Shown piece after piece: positions 24,652-33,568 of a DNA stretch of 64,000 bases (the first letter of the stretch is position 1; the number at the start of each line of letters is the position of its first letter). Source of the DNA: Shinella sp. (GTDB lineage Bacteria; Pseudomonadota; Alphaproteobacteria; Rhizobiales; Rhizobiaceae); the NCBI GenBank assembly GCA_003248775.1, contig QFQX01000001.1, positions 185,256-249,255 on the forward strand, written 5' to 3'. The notes beneath the pieces were generated by a model. That model searched no databases, was not told where the DNA came from, and was given only the letters and a program-made list of their open reading frames with translations. The translations under genes and the position numbers were made by a program.

Positions 24652-26811
24652 ATGGCAGAGGATATCATCGCAGTCGCTGATCTGAGCGAGGAGCAGGCCG
24701 CTAACGAGCTTGCGCGGCTTTCTGCCGAGATTGCAAAGCACGACGCGCTCTATCATGGCAAGGACCAGCCAGAGATTTCCGACGCCGATTACGATGCGCT
24801 GAAGCGGCGTAACGATGCCATCGAGGCTCGCTTTCCCGCACTCGTGCGTGCCGACAGCCCCTCACGCCGGGTGGGGGCGGCTCCGCTTGCCACATTCGCC
24901 CCGATTGTTCATGCCCGGCCGATGCTGTCGCTCGACAACACCTTTTCGGATGAGGATGTCGCGGACTTCGTGGCTTCCGTCTATCGCTTCCTCGGTCACC
25001 TGCCGGACGATTCCATCGCGTTCACTGCCGAGCCGAAGATCGACGGTCTTTCCATGTCGATCCGCTACGAGGGCGGCCGGCTGACGACTGCCGCGACCCG
25101 CGGCGACGGTACCACGGGTGAAAACGTCACCGCCAACATCCTCACCATCAAGGATATCCCGCGCCAGCTGCCGCCGGGCGCGCCCGATGTCGTCGAAGTG
25201 CGCGGCGAAGTCTACATGGCCAAGAGCGATTTCCTCGCGCTCAATGCGCAGATGGAGGCGGAGGGCAAGCAGACTTACGTCAATCCGCGCAACACCGCCT
25301 CCGGTTCCCTTCGCCAGCTCGATCCGAAGGTGACGGCGAGCCGCAACCTGAAGTTCTTCGCCTATGCCTGGGGCGACATGTCGACGATGCCGGCGGATAC
25401 GCAGTTGGGCATGGTCGACGTGTTCCGCGAGTGGGGATTCCCCGTCAATCCGCTGATGAAGCGTCTGCATTCGACCGAGGAAGTTCTGGCGCATTACCGG
25501 GAAATCGGCCTGATGCGTGCCGATCTCGATTACGATATCGATGGCGTCGTCTACAAGGTCGACCGGCTCGACCTGCAGGAACGGCTGGGTTTCCGTTCAC
25601 GCTCTCCTCGCTGGGCGACGGCGCACAAGTTCCCCGCCGAGCAGGCCTTCACCACGGTTGAGAACATCGAGATCCAGGTCGGGCGTACGGGTGCGCTGAC
25701 GCCGGTTGCTCGCCTCGAACCGATCACGGTCGGTGGTGTGGTTGTTACCAATGCCACACTGCACAACGAGGACTACATCAGGGGCATCGGTAATTCCGGC
25801 GAGCGCATTCGTCCAGAAGATCACGACATCCGCATCGGTGATACCGTGATCGTCCAGCGCGCGGGGGACGTTATCCCGCAGGTTCTCGACATCGTGCCGG
25901 AAAAGCGGCCGGAAGGGTCGGTTCCCTATGCGTTTCCGAAGACCTGCCCGGTTTGCGGCAGCCATGCGGTGCGTGAACTGAACGAAAAGACGGGCAAACT
26001 CGATTCGGTCACCCGCTGCACCGGCGGCTTCGTCTGTTCGGCGCAGGCCAAAGAGCACATCAAGCATTTTGTTTCGCGCAACGCCTTCGATATCGAGGGG
26101 CTGGGAACCAAGCAGGTCGACTTCTTCTTCGAGAGTGAGGATCCTGCGATCCAGATCCGCACCGCGCCCGATATATTCACCCTTCAGCGTCGCCAGGAGG
26201 CGTCGCCACTGATGAAGCTCGAAAATATCGAGGGTTTCGGCCGCGTCAGCGTGCGAAAGCTGTTCGACGCCATCGATGCGCGTCGTCAGATCGCGCTGCA
26301 CCGGCTGATCTTCGCGCTCGGCATTCGCCATGTCGGCGAGACCACGGCCAAGCTTCTCGCCCGTTCCTACGGATCCTATTCGGCCTTTGCCGAGGGTATG
26401 AAGGCAGCCGCATTGCAGCATGGCGATGCCTGGAACGAACTCAATGCCATTGACGGGATCGGCGAAGTCGTTGCCGCTTCGATCGTCGAGTTCTTCAAGG
26501 AACCGCGCAACATGGAGGTGGTGGAACGGCTCCTTCAGGAGGTTACGCCGCTCGATGCGGAAGCGCCGACGACGAGCGGCAGCCCAGTTGCCGGAAAAAC
26601 CGTGGTCTTCACGGGTTCTCTTGAAAAATTTACCCGCGACGAGGCCAAGGCGAGAGCCGAAGGTTTAGGGGCCAAGGTGGCCGGTTCGGTCTCCAAGAAG
26701 ACGGATTATGTGGTTGCCGGTCCCGGTGCCGGCTCCAAGCTCGACAAGGCTCGCGAACTTGGCGTGATCGTCATGGATGAGGACGAGTGGCTGACCCTGA
26801 TCGGTGGCTGA
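24652..26811 (+). CDS. ligA: NAD-dependent DNA ligase LigA
   Basis: LigA seals nicks during replication and repair. The 719-residue product has the adenylation motif KIDG (AMP-accepting Lys near residue 129), the NTASGSLRQLDP segment, the OB domain, a four-cysteine zinc finger (CPVC near 432 and a second pair ending in GFVC), helix-hairpin-helix repeats and a C-terminal BRCT domain (about 640-719). The ATG at 24652 is preferred to the one at 24646 because GGAG lies seven bases before it. It closes the recN-cls group. Confidence 0.97.
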   Translation: MAEDIIAVADLSEEQAANELARLSAEIAKHDALYHGKDQPEISDADYDALKRRNDAIEARFPALVRADSPSRRVGAAPLATFAPIVHARPMLSLDNTFSDEDVADFVASVYRFLGHLPDDSIAFTAEPKIDGLSMSIRYEGGRLTTAATRGDGTTGENVTANILTIKDIPRQLPPGAPDVVEVRGEVYMAKSDFLALNAQMEAEGKQTYVNPRNTASGSLRQLDPKVTASRNLKFFAYAWGDMSTMPADTQLGMVDVFREWGFPVNPLMKRLHSTEEVLAHYREIGLMRADLDYDIDGVVYKVDRLDLQERLGFRSRSPRWATAHKFPAEQAFTTVENIEIQVGRTGALTPVARLEPITVGGVVVTNATLHNEDYIRGIGNSGERIRPEDHDIRIGDTVIVQRAGDVIPQVLDIVPEKRPEGSVPYAFPKTCPVCGSHAVRELNEKTGKLDSVTRCTGGFVCSAQAKEHIKHFVSRNAFDIEGLGTKQVDFFFESEDPAIQIRTAPDIFTLQRRQEASPLMKLENIEGFGRVSVRKLFDAIDARRQIALHRLIFALGIRHVGETTAKLLARSYGSYSAFAEGMKAAALQHGDAWNELNAIDGIGEVVAASIVEFFKEPRNMEVVERLLQEVTPLDAEAPTTSGSPVAGKTVVFTGSLEKFTRDEAKARAEGLGAKVAGSVSKKTDYVVAGPGAGSKLDKARELGVIVMDEDEWLTLIGG

Positions 26812-27002
26812 AATATCGTCTCCTCCGGCTCATTTTTCCTGCGGACATAACCGGAAAACATAGTGGAATAACTCAAAAGGCTAAATTGAACTACTACCCC
26901 GAAATATAGGTCAATTGTTGTCGAGAACGATGGGCCGGCTGGGGAGTCTGAGGGGTTTCACACCCTCCGTCGTTTGGTTCTGGATGATTGGACCGCGGCG
27001 CT

Positions 27003-28259
27003 ATGCGACTTGTTGTTGTAAACGATGTATCCGTTGTTCTGGGGGGCGCGACCAAGGTTGCGATGCAGTGTATCGAGGCGGCAATAGCCGCCGGGATGGA
27101 CTGTTCGGTCCTTGTCGGGGACGACGGCGATGGCGTACGCGCCAACTTTCCTGAAGTGAAAGTGACGTCTCTGGGCGAGCGACCTTTGCGAGACGGCGTT
27201 CGCTTACGTGATGTGATTGACCGGAACTACAATCGCCGCGCCTATGAGGCGCTGAATGACATGCTGGCCGAGAGGGACGAGGAGACCGTCGTTCATGTGC
27301 ACGGTTGGTCGCAGATCCTCTCACCCTCCATCTTTCACGCCCTTACCCGTCATCGCGCCCGTGTGATCGTGACTGCGCATGATTTTTTCCTCAGTTGCCC
27401 GAATGGCGGTTACCTGAATTTCAGGAGGGGTGATGTCTGCACCCATAATCCGCTGTCGGCTGCCTGTCTTTACAGCAACTGCGACAAGCGCAACTACATG
27501 CACAAACTCTGGCGTGTCGGGCGGATGTTGACGCAGCGCTCTGCCGGACAGGCATTCTGGAACCGGGTCGAGGTCATTCTCGCTCATGAAAACATGGAGT
27601 CCTATCTTCGCAGCGCGGGCCTCAAGCACTTCCGCACATTGCGTACGCCCTGCAAACCGCTGACCGCCGAACCGGTGAAGGCCTGGCAGAACGACCGGAC
27701 GCTTTTTCTCGGACGCATGACCTGGGAGAAGGGCGTACGGACGCTTGCCGAAGCGCTCAACATGACCGGCCGCACCGCGACGCTGATCGGTCAGGGACCG
27801 CTGCTTGAGGAAATGCAGCGTGTCCTGCCTCACTGCTACGTGCCGGGCTGGCTGGAGGATAGCGAGGTGCAGCGGATCGCTGCCGAAGCCCGCTTCTTCC
27901 TCATGCCATCGCGCATGCCCGAACCCTATGGGTTGGTGGCGGCGGAGGCGATGATGAGCGGCATTCCGGTGATCGTCAGCAGCAATGCACTGATCGCCGA
28001 GGAGGTCGCGCGCAATGGCGCGGGCCTCGTCTTCGAGAGTGGCAATGCCGCATCGCTTGCCGAAAAGATGGCGATGATGGACAGCGTCGCGACGGTGCGC
28101 CGTCTCAGTGAGGGCGCCTATGAATATGGAAAACGGATTGCGCCGTCCGGCGACGAATGGAGACGACGCCTCATCGATATCTACCAACGGCCGATGTCGC
28201 TGGGCATGAAGGGAGAAGAACTCGGTCCCTTGCCGGAAGGTGTTCCGGTGATTCAATAG
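27003..28259 (+). CDS. glycosyltransferase, GT4-like
   Basis: A 418-residue GT-B glycosyltransferase. The N-terminus (VVVNDVSVVLGGATKVA) is the acceptor-side glycine loop; the C-terminal half has LGRMTWEKGVRTLAEAL and PSRMPEPYGLVAAEAMMSGIPVIVS, the GT4 donor-binding E(x7)E region. A cysteine cluster (CTHNPLSAACLYSNCDKRNYMHK) is typical of sugar transferases that read host-like or capsular acceptors, but function cannot be named. The ATG at 27003 gives the family-like start. The 191 bases before it are AT-richer than the neighbourhood. The epimerase 77 bases downstream suggests a shared surface-polysaccharide pathway. Confidence 0.85.
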   Translation: MRLVVVNDVSVVLGGATKVAMQCIEAAIAAGMDCSVLVGDDGDGVRANFPEVKVTSLGERPLRDGVRLRDVIDRNYNRRAYEALNDMLAERDEETVVHVHGWSQILSPSIFHALTRHRARVIVTAHDFFLSCPNGGYLNFRRGDVCTHNPLSAACLYSNCDKRNYMHKLWRVGRMLTQRSAGQAFWNRVEVILAHENMESYLRSAGLKHFRTLRTPCKPLTAEPVKAWQNDRTLFLGRMTWEKGVRTLAEALNMTGRTATLIGQGPLLEEMQRVLPHCYVPGWLEDSEVQRIAAEARFFLMPSRMPEPYGLVAAEAMMSGIPVIVSSNALIAEEVARNGAGLVFESGNAASLAEKMAMMDSVATVRRLSEGAYEYGKRIAPSGDEWRRRLIDIYQRPMSLGMKGEELGPLPEGVPVIQ

Positions 28260-28336
28260 CCTTAGCGTTGCGGCAAGCTCATGGGGTGGGTTGATGCGGG
28301 CGACGGGAGTGGCGTTTCGTGGGGAGGGAAAGCAGC

Positions 28337-29317
28337 ATGGCAAGGGCACTGGTGACTGGCGGCTGCGGTTTCGTTGGACGGCACATCTGCTCCAGGCTTC
28401 TGGAGGAAGGGGTCGATGTTGTCTGCGTCGATGCGCTCGTCGCCGGCACCGGAGCGCTCCGTCCTGAACGCTGGCCTGTGTCACCAAAGGGAAACTTCAC
28501 CTTCGTGCAGCAGGATTGCCGCGAATATTTCGCCCGTTCCACCAAGCGCTTCGACTATATCTATCATCTCGCCGCCATGGTTGGCGGACGGGTCATGCTG
28601 GAGACGCAGACGCTCTGCGTGGCGGAAGATCTCTCCATCGATGCGCAGATGTGGAAATGGGCGGCGGAAACGAAACCCGGCTGCGTTGTATTCTTCAGTT
28701 CAAGTGCTGCCTATCCCATCGGCTTGCAAGGGCCGACAGGACATAAGCTCCTGAGCGAGGAGATGATCTCCTTCGACGATGATATCGGCGTTCCCGATCT
28801 AAGCTATGGCTGGGCGAAGCTCACCGGTGAATTCCTGATGAAACTCTATGTCGAGCGCTATGGCGGGCGGGCCATCGCTTACCGGCCCTTTAGCGGCTAC
28901 GGCGAGGATCAGGACCTTGCCTATCCCTTTCCGGCGATCTGCAGGCGGCTGATGGGCGAAAGAGGACAGGACGAGGTGTACGTCTGGGGCTCGGGCTGGC
29001 AATGCCGCGACTTCATCCATATTTCGGATTGTGTGGACTTCATCTGGCGCACCGTCGACCTTTTGCCGTCGGGGGCAAGTCTCAACCTTTCGACGGGTGT
29101 TGCCACCTCGTTCATTGCGCTGGCGGAGGAGGTGGCTCGACAGATCGGATGGGAGCCGAAAGTTTCGGGCCTTTCCAGCAAGCCCGAAGGGGTTTTCTTC
29201 CGCTGCGGCGATACAAGATTGCAGTCGGACTACGGGCTCACCCCGTCCATTGATCTTGGTCAAGGAATAACGCGCATGCTGGAGCATCTGAAATTTGCCG
29301 CCGGAAGGGCAGCATAA
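28337..29317 (+). CDS. NAD-dependent epimerase/dehydratase (extended SDR)
   Basis: A 326-residue nucleotide-sugar-modifying enzyme of the extended SDR family. It begins with the NAD loop GGCGFVGRH, has the YGWAK catalytic Tyr/Lys pair (YxxxK), the upstream SSSAAYP serine region and the RDFIHISDCVDF segment shared with UDP-sugar and GDP-mannose epimerases. A Cys-Gly pair at GGCGFVG replaces the more usual GATGFIG-type residues. The ATG at 28337 follows GGGAGGGAA. The preceding glycosyltransferase suggests it supplies that enzyme's sugar donor; this is inference. Confidence 0.85.
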   Translation: MARALVTGGCGFVGRHICSRLLEEGVDVVCVDALVAGTGALRPERWPVSPKGNFTFVQQDCREYFARSTKRFDYIYHLAAMVGGRVMLETQTLCVAEDLSIDAQMWKWAAETKPGCVVFFSSSAAYPIGLQGPTGHKLLSEEMISFDDDIGVPDLSYGWAKLTGEFLMKLYVERYGGRAIAYRPFSGYGEDQDLAYPFPAICRRLMGERGQDEVYVWGSGWQCRDFIHISDCVDFIWRTVDLLPSGASLNLSTGVATSFIALAEEVARQIGWEPKVSGLSSKPEGVFFRCGDTRLQSDYGLTPSIDLGQGITRMLEHLKFAAGRAA

Positions 29318-29341
29318 GCCCGAGCGCAAGAGGCCGGGCTT
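29316..29341. terminator. possible bidirectional hairpin between epimerase and helicase genes
   Basis: AAGCCCG and CGGGCTT pair across a 12-base loop between two convergent genes. It lacks a T-run, so termination strength is doubtful. Confidence 0.35.
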
Positions 29342-29458
29342 AACATGTCTTGGGGCAAGGCTGGCTGCGGACCTCATCGTATCCACATATTGAACAAGAG
29401 CTGGCGAGCCGGGCATCGGCGGTGATTTGTTTCACCTGAGATGCCCCTGTTGCTGTCC

Positions 29459-31558
29459 TCAGCCGTTGGGACGGCCCTTCCTCTTCGGCTTGCCGTCCGG
29501 GCCGCTGCCTCCGCGGTTATCAAAACCACGGTCGTTGAACTTGCCGCCGGGCTTGCCCGGCTTACCTGCGCGTTCCTTGCCGGCCCAGTCGCCCTTGGCG
29601 GGCTTGTCCCAGGTCCGGTTGTCGCCGGCACCCGCTGCCTTCGGCTTCTTCGCGAACGGCTTCTTGCCAAAGTCCCGCTCGCCTTCAGGCTTGCGGGCAG
29701 GTGCATCGCCCCAGACTTCCGCGTCTGCCTTCACCATGTCGTCGTCGAAGCGGCGCTTGCCGGCGGGCTTGTCACCGTAGGGCTTTTTGTCACCATAGGG
29801 TTTCTTGTCGCCATACGGCTTCTTGTCACCAAAGCCGCGCTTTTCGCCATAGGGTTTGTTGTCGCCGAATTCGCGCTTCTCGCGGAAGGGACGCTCCTTT
29901 GGCGGTGCGTTGAAATCCGGGACGCCGTCGAGCGGGTTCACGGTGATGCCGCGGTCTATCGTCTTGTTGGGGCCGAGAGCCGCGAGGAAGTGCTCGGCGC
30001 TGCCTGCCGCGAGTTCGACGAAGGTTTCTTCCGGCTGCATCTTGATGGCGCCGATATCGACCTTGGAAATCTGGCCGTGACGGCAAAGCATGGGGATCAG
30101 CCAGCGCGGCTCGGCATTCTGGCGGCGTCCGACAGACAAGGAGAACCAGACGCTCGGGCCGAAGTTTTCGCGCGGGCGCAGTTCGCTATGAGCAGGGCGG
30201 GCGTCATCGCCATCCCGTTCGCGGCGCTTGCGTTCCGGGGAGACGGTGACATCGATCAGGTCTTCCGGTGCCGAGCGACCGCTGCGATAGAGACGGACGA
30301 AAGCGGCGGCAACCTGCTCAGCACCGTGCTTTTCGAGCAACTCGGCGACTGCGCCGCTTTCGTCTTCAGTCACCTTGTCGAGGAACAGCGGATCGCCGAG
30401 AAGGCGTTCGTCGTCGCGGCGGGTAACTTCATCGGCTGACGGGGGCTTCGCCCAGTTTGCAGCAATCTTGGCGTTTTCCAGCAGGCGCTCGGCCTTGCGG
30501 CGATTGCTCATCGGAACGATCAGCGCGGATACGCCTTTGTTGCCGGCGCGACCGGTACGACCGCTGCGATGGAGAAGGGTTTCCGGGTTGCTCGGCAGGT
30601 CGGCGTGGATGACCAGCTCGAGGCCGGGCAGGTCGATACCGCGTGCAGCGACGTCCGTCGCGATGCAGACGCGGGCGCGGCCGTCGCGCATGGCCTGAAG
30701 CGCGTGGGTGCGTTCGTTCTGGCTGAGTTCGCCGGAAAGCGCCACGACCGAAAAACCACGATTATGCAGGCGGGACGTCAGGTGATTGACGGCGGCGCGG
30801 GTCGAGCAGAACACGATGGCGTTGCGCGCCTCGTAGTAACGCAGGACGTTGATGATCGCGTTTTCCTTATCGGTCGGCACGACCATGAGCGCACGATAGT
30901 CGATGTCGACGTGCTGCTTCTTTTCACCGGCGGTGGCGATGCGTTTTGCGTCGCGCTGGTAGTTGCGGGCGAGATCGGCGATAGACTTCGGCACGGTTGC
31001 CGAAAACATCAGCGTGCGGCGATCATCCGGCGCCGATTCGAGAATGAACTCCAGATCCTCGCGGAAGCCGAGGTCGAGCATCTCGTCGGCTTCGTCGAGC
31101 ACGACGGCGCGGATGTCCGACAGGTCGAGCGCGTTGCGGGTGATATGGTCCCGCAGACGGCCGGGGGTGCCGACGACGATGTGAGCGCCGCGTTCGAGTG
31201 CGCGCCGTTCCGTGCGAATGTCCATCCCGCCGACGCAGGATGCGATCGTCGCCCCGGTCATTTCATAGAGCCATTCGAGCTCGCGCTTGACCTGCAGCGC
31301 CAGTTCGCGCGTCGGTGCAATGGCGAGTGCTAGCGGTGCTGAGGCCCGACCGAAGCGGGTTTCGCCGTCGAGCAGGGTGGGGGCGAGAGCCAGTCCGAAG
31401 GCGACCGTCTTGCCGGAACCCGTCTGGGCCGAAACCAGGGCATCGGCGCCGGCAAGCTCGGGGTCGAGCATGGCCTTCTGCACCGGTGTCAGGGTGGCAT
31501 AGCCGCGCTTCGACAATGCCTCTGCGATCGGCGGCGCGATGCCGTCAAATTCTGTCAT
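29459..31558 (-). CDS. DEAD-box RNA helicase with DbpA-type RNA-binding domain and basic repeat tail
   Basis: An ATP-dependent RNA helicase of 699 residues. The Q motif (YATLTPVQKAML), motif I (AQTGSGKT, near 45), PTRELA, DEAD (LDEADEMLD), SAT and HRSGRTGRAG are all present. A DbpA/CsdA-like RNA-binding domain follows (about 480-555). The last 140 residues are a low-complexity Lys/Gly/Asp tail that includes six tandem hexapeptides of type K-P-Y-G-D-K. A role in ribosome assembly or RNA turnover at low temperature is typical of the family; the exact subclass (CsdA/DeaD or DbpA) is not settled. It is convergent with the epimerase gene. Confidence 0.93.
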   Translation of the reverse strand: MTEFDGIAPPIAEALSKRGYATLTPVQKAMLDPELAGADALVSAQTGSGKTVAFGLALAPTLLDGETRFGRASAPLALAIAPTRELALQVKRELEWLYEMTGATIASCVGGMDIRTERRALERGAHIVVGTPGRLRDHITRNALDLSDIRAVVLDEADEMLDLGFREDLEFILESAPDDRRTLMFSATVPKSIADLARNYQRDAKRIATAGEKKQHVDIDYRALMVVPTDKENAIINVLRYYEARNAIVFCSTRAAVNHLTSRLHNRGFSVVALSGELSQNERTHALQAMRDGRARVCIATDVAARGIDLPGLELVIHADLPSNPETLLHRSGRTGRAGNKGVSALIVPMSNRRKAERLLENAKIAANWAKPPSADEVTRRDDERLLGDPLFLDKVTEDESGAVAELLEKHGAEQVAAAFVRLYRSGRSAPEDLIDVTVSPERKRRERDGDDARPAHSELRPRENFGPSVWFSLSVGRRQNAEPRWLIPMLCRHGQISKVDIGAIKMQPEETFVELAAGSAEHFLAALGPNKTIDRGITVNPLDGVPDFNAPPKERPFREKREFGDNKPYGEKRGFGDKKPYGDKKPYGDKKPYGDKPAGKRRFDDDMVKADAEVWGDAPARKPEGERDFGKKPFAKKPKAAGAGDNRTWDKPAKGDWAGKERAGKPGKPGGKFNDRGFDNRGGSGPDGKPKRKGRPNG
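29768..29875 (-). repeat. six tandem 18-bp units in the helicase tail
   Basis: Units of 18 bases start at 29768, 29786, 29804, 29822, 29840 and 29858. On the - strand they encode hexapeptides of form (K/R)-x-(Y/F)-G-(D/E)-(K/N). The three units at 29768-29821 (KPYGDK) are the most alike. Confidence 0.85.
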
Positions 31559-31823
31559 TGAACCGTCTTTCGAACCAGGTGTTGCGCATCTCGCCGGATG
31601 CTTGTCGGGCGCTCATGCGCCATCGGCCGCCAGAAGCGGTCCGTCGTTAAGCGCGTTCCTATCCGGCAAACAGGCGGATGTACAGGGGGAGGACGGCGAA
31701 AAGGCGAGAAAGATGATACCGGAAGGTGGTGAACGTAGCCAATCATGCCGTTGGAGGAGAATGGCCTGTTTACGCGAGGCGCCTACGGGGCCTATGACCA
31801 TCCGGGTTCAACGATTCCGGGAG

Positions 31824-32444
31824 ATGCATTCCTTGAAAGCCATTGCCATCGATTTCGAGACCGCCAATGAGGAACGCGGCAGCGCCTGTTCTGTGGGCCT
31901 CGCCTTCATCGAGAATGGCAAGGTGGTGCGGGTCGAGGAACGGCTGATCCGGCCGAAGTCGATGCGGTTTTCCTCGTTCAATATCGCCATTCATGGCATT
32001 CGGCCCGAGGATGTCGAAGACGCCGGGGAGTTTCCCGAGGTCATGGACGAGTTCGCAGATGATTTTGTTGACGCCATGATGATCGCGCATAATGCAGCCT
32101 TCGACTTCTCCGTCTGGCGCGCCGCGCTCGATGCCTATCGGCAGCCATATCCCGAACTTTCCTATGTCTGCAGCGTCAAGCTTTCCCAGCGGGCATGGCC
32201 GGAGCTCGGTTCGCATAAGCTGAACGTGCTGGCCGCATATCTCGGCCTGTCCTTTTTCCACCACAACGCGGCGGAAGACGCTCATGTCTGTGCGCTTGCC
32301 GCCATCGCCATGGCCCGGCAGCAACGGGCGGATGGAATTCCGGAATTGGCGGCAAGTCTCGGCATTTCGCCGGGGCGGCTTTATCGTGGAGGTTACGAAG
32401 CCTGTTCCGTTCGGCGCAAGGCAAAAGGTGCTTCCGTCTTGTAA
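31824..32444 (+). CDS. DEDDh 3'-5' exonuclease (DnaQ/RNase T fold)
   Basis: A 206-residue DNA polymerase III epsilon-like exonuclease. The ExoI motif is AIDFETANE (Asp/Glu pair), ExoII lies around AHNAAFDFSV and ExoIII around HHNAAEDAHVCA with the His-Asp pair. There is no BRCT or polymerase domain, so it is a stand-alone nuclease rather than the replicative subunit. ATG at 31824 abuts GGGAG; the TTG at 31833 has better spacing (9 bases) and could be the true start. The frame continues open upstream but is not conserved-looking. It is divergent from the helicase gene. Confidence 0.85.
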   Translation: MHSLKAIAIDFETANEERGSACSVGLAFIENGKVVRVEERLIRPKSMRFSSFNIAIHGIRPEDVEDAGEFPEVMDEFADDFVDAMMIAHNAAFDFSVWRAALDAYRQPYPELSYVCSVKLSQRAWPELGSHKLNVLAAYLGLSFFHHNAAEDAHVCALAAIAMARQQRADGIPELAASLGISPGRLYRGGYEACSVRRKAKGASVL

Positions 32445-32493
32445 GGCCGTGTGCCACGCTTATCTCAATAGCGTGACACTACCGGAGGTCTTC

Positions 32494-32982
32494 ATGTCGC
32501 TCAGATCCAATACCCTCGCTGCTGGAATTCTGTTGTTGTCGAATGCCGCACCTGCATCCGCCGAGGTGGTCGGCAAGGTTGGCGTCGACTGGGTCGGCAA
32601 CGATATCGTCGTGGAAGCGGTCACGGATCCCAAGATCAAGGGCGTGACCTGCCATGTCACCTATTTCGACCGTTCGATCATCGACCGTTTGTCCAAGGGC
32701 AACTGGTTTGAGGATCCCTCGAACAACTCGATTGCCTGCCGACAGACGGGGCCGATCGAGATCGGCGACATCGACCTGTCGAAAGAAGGGGAAGAGGTAT
32801 TTCGCGAGGGCATGTCGCTCATCTGGAAGCAGCTGGTCGTCAACCGGATCTACGACAAAACGAATGACACGCTAATCTATCTCATTCACTCCCGTCAGGT
32901 TGTCGATGGCTCCGCCAAGATGGCGATCTCGACGGTGCCGCTGTTCAACGAGCCGGTCACCTGGACCAAAGGTAAACCCTGA
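32494..32982 (+). CDS. creA: CreA family periplasmic protein
   Basis: A 162-residue exported protein of the CreA family, whose function is unknown. An N-terminal signal peptide (about 1-23, cut after ASA) is followed by EVVGKVGVDWVGNDIVVEAVTDPKIKGVTCHVTYF and SIACRQTGPI, segments that match the family, with a Cys pair that could form a disulfide. The ATG at 32494 follows GGAGG six bases upstream. It is followed by a clear terminator at 33036. Confidence 0.85.
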   Translation: MSLRSNTLAAGILLLSNAAPASAEVVGKVGVDWVGNDIVVEAVTDPKIKGVTCHVTYFDRSIIDRLSKGNWFEDPSNNSIACRQTGPIEIGDIDLSKEGEEVFREGMSLIWKQLVVNRIYDKTNDTLIYLIHSRQVVDGSAKMAISTVPLFNEPVTWTKGKP

Positions 32983-33035
32983 TAACCCTTAAAATTTTGT
33001 GGGATCGGAATAATTGTGCCAAAAATGATCGATCC

Positions 33036-33059
33036 AAAAACCGATTGTACCGGTTTTTT
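33036..33059 (+). terminator. Rho-independent terminator after creA
   Basis: AAAAACCG and CGGTTTTT pair around a 7-base loop with a run of six Ts, 54 bases past the creA stop. Its A/T arms allow function on both strands. Confidence 0.7.
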
Positions 33060-33060
33060 G

Positions 33061-33248
33061 TGAGCGCGGTCACTTCCGTTTACTTGAAGAGTTTGCGAAA
33101 GTTCCGCCAGCATTGGCAGGCGGTCGTGTCACCCCATTTACGACCGTCAACTGTTCGTGCTTGCCAGACCGGGTGGCTAACGCTTCCTGGACTCCAGTTG
33201 AAAAAGCTGTGTTTCGGATAGTAGCCACTCCGGAGCGCAGCTTTTTTA
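33061..33248 (+). ncRNA. candidate small RNA
   Basis: The segment contains overlapping stem options (CCGCC/GGCGG at 33104-33123 and CGGTCGT/ACGACCG at 33121-33146) and ends in AAAAAGCTG...CAGCTTTTTT, a terminator with a strong T-run at 33241-33247. No promoter was recognised with confidence. This is inference from structure only. Confidence 0.25.
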
Positions 33249-33515
33249 TTTTGTGCACGGTGCTGGGAGTTCGCTGCGTCGTTAAGTCCGGTGCATGAAA
33301 CCCGCCGCAGCTTATGCGGGCCATGACTGCGGGTTGTTTCCTCCGTTTTGTCAGGAGGCATCGGGTAGAACGGGCATCGGCATTTTCGAACGATGGCAAA
33401 TGTCAGTATAAACGGCGGTTATTTCTGTATTTACTTTCGAATACTGGATGGGCTTGATCCATGATCTGTCCCGAGGTTGAAAATCTTAATCTTTTGGTCC
33501 CGAATACAAAAACGC

Positions 33516-33541
33516 AGAAACCCGGCTGAACCGGGTTTCTG
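33516..33541 (-). terminator. Rho-independent terminator after cheW
   Basis: A perfect 10-bp stem (AGAAACCCGG/CCGGGTTTCT) with a 5-base loop; on the - strand it is followed by GCGTTTTTGTA. It lies 28 bases past the cheW stop. Confidence 0.8.
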
Positions 33542-33568
33542 TCGTAAGAGGAGCCTTGTTGGGCCGGA

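Larger units (their letters stand above)
32983..33568. other. 586-bp gap with four terminator-like hairpins, no clear gene
   Basis: Hairpins lie at 33036-33059, 33201-33247, 33299-33335 and 33516-33541. The first ends creA (+) and the last ends cheW (-). The two central ones have no matching protein gene, which suggests one or more small RNAs. Short frames here lack ribosome sites and look random. Confidence 0.55.

Noticed and set aside
29768..29875. Tandem 18-bp repeats as a CRISPR-like array
   Set aside because: Units are contiguous without spacers and lie in frame in the helicase gene.
29441..30439. Hydrophobic-looking + frame opposite the helicase tail
   Set aside because: The Leu/Val-rich composition is the mirror of Lys/Asp/Gly codons in the helicase tail repeats.
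33113..33298. 61-codon frame in the creA-cheW gap
   Set aside because: No ribosome site, crosses a terminator hairpin, random-looking composition; the RNA explanation fits better.
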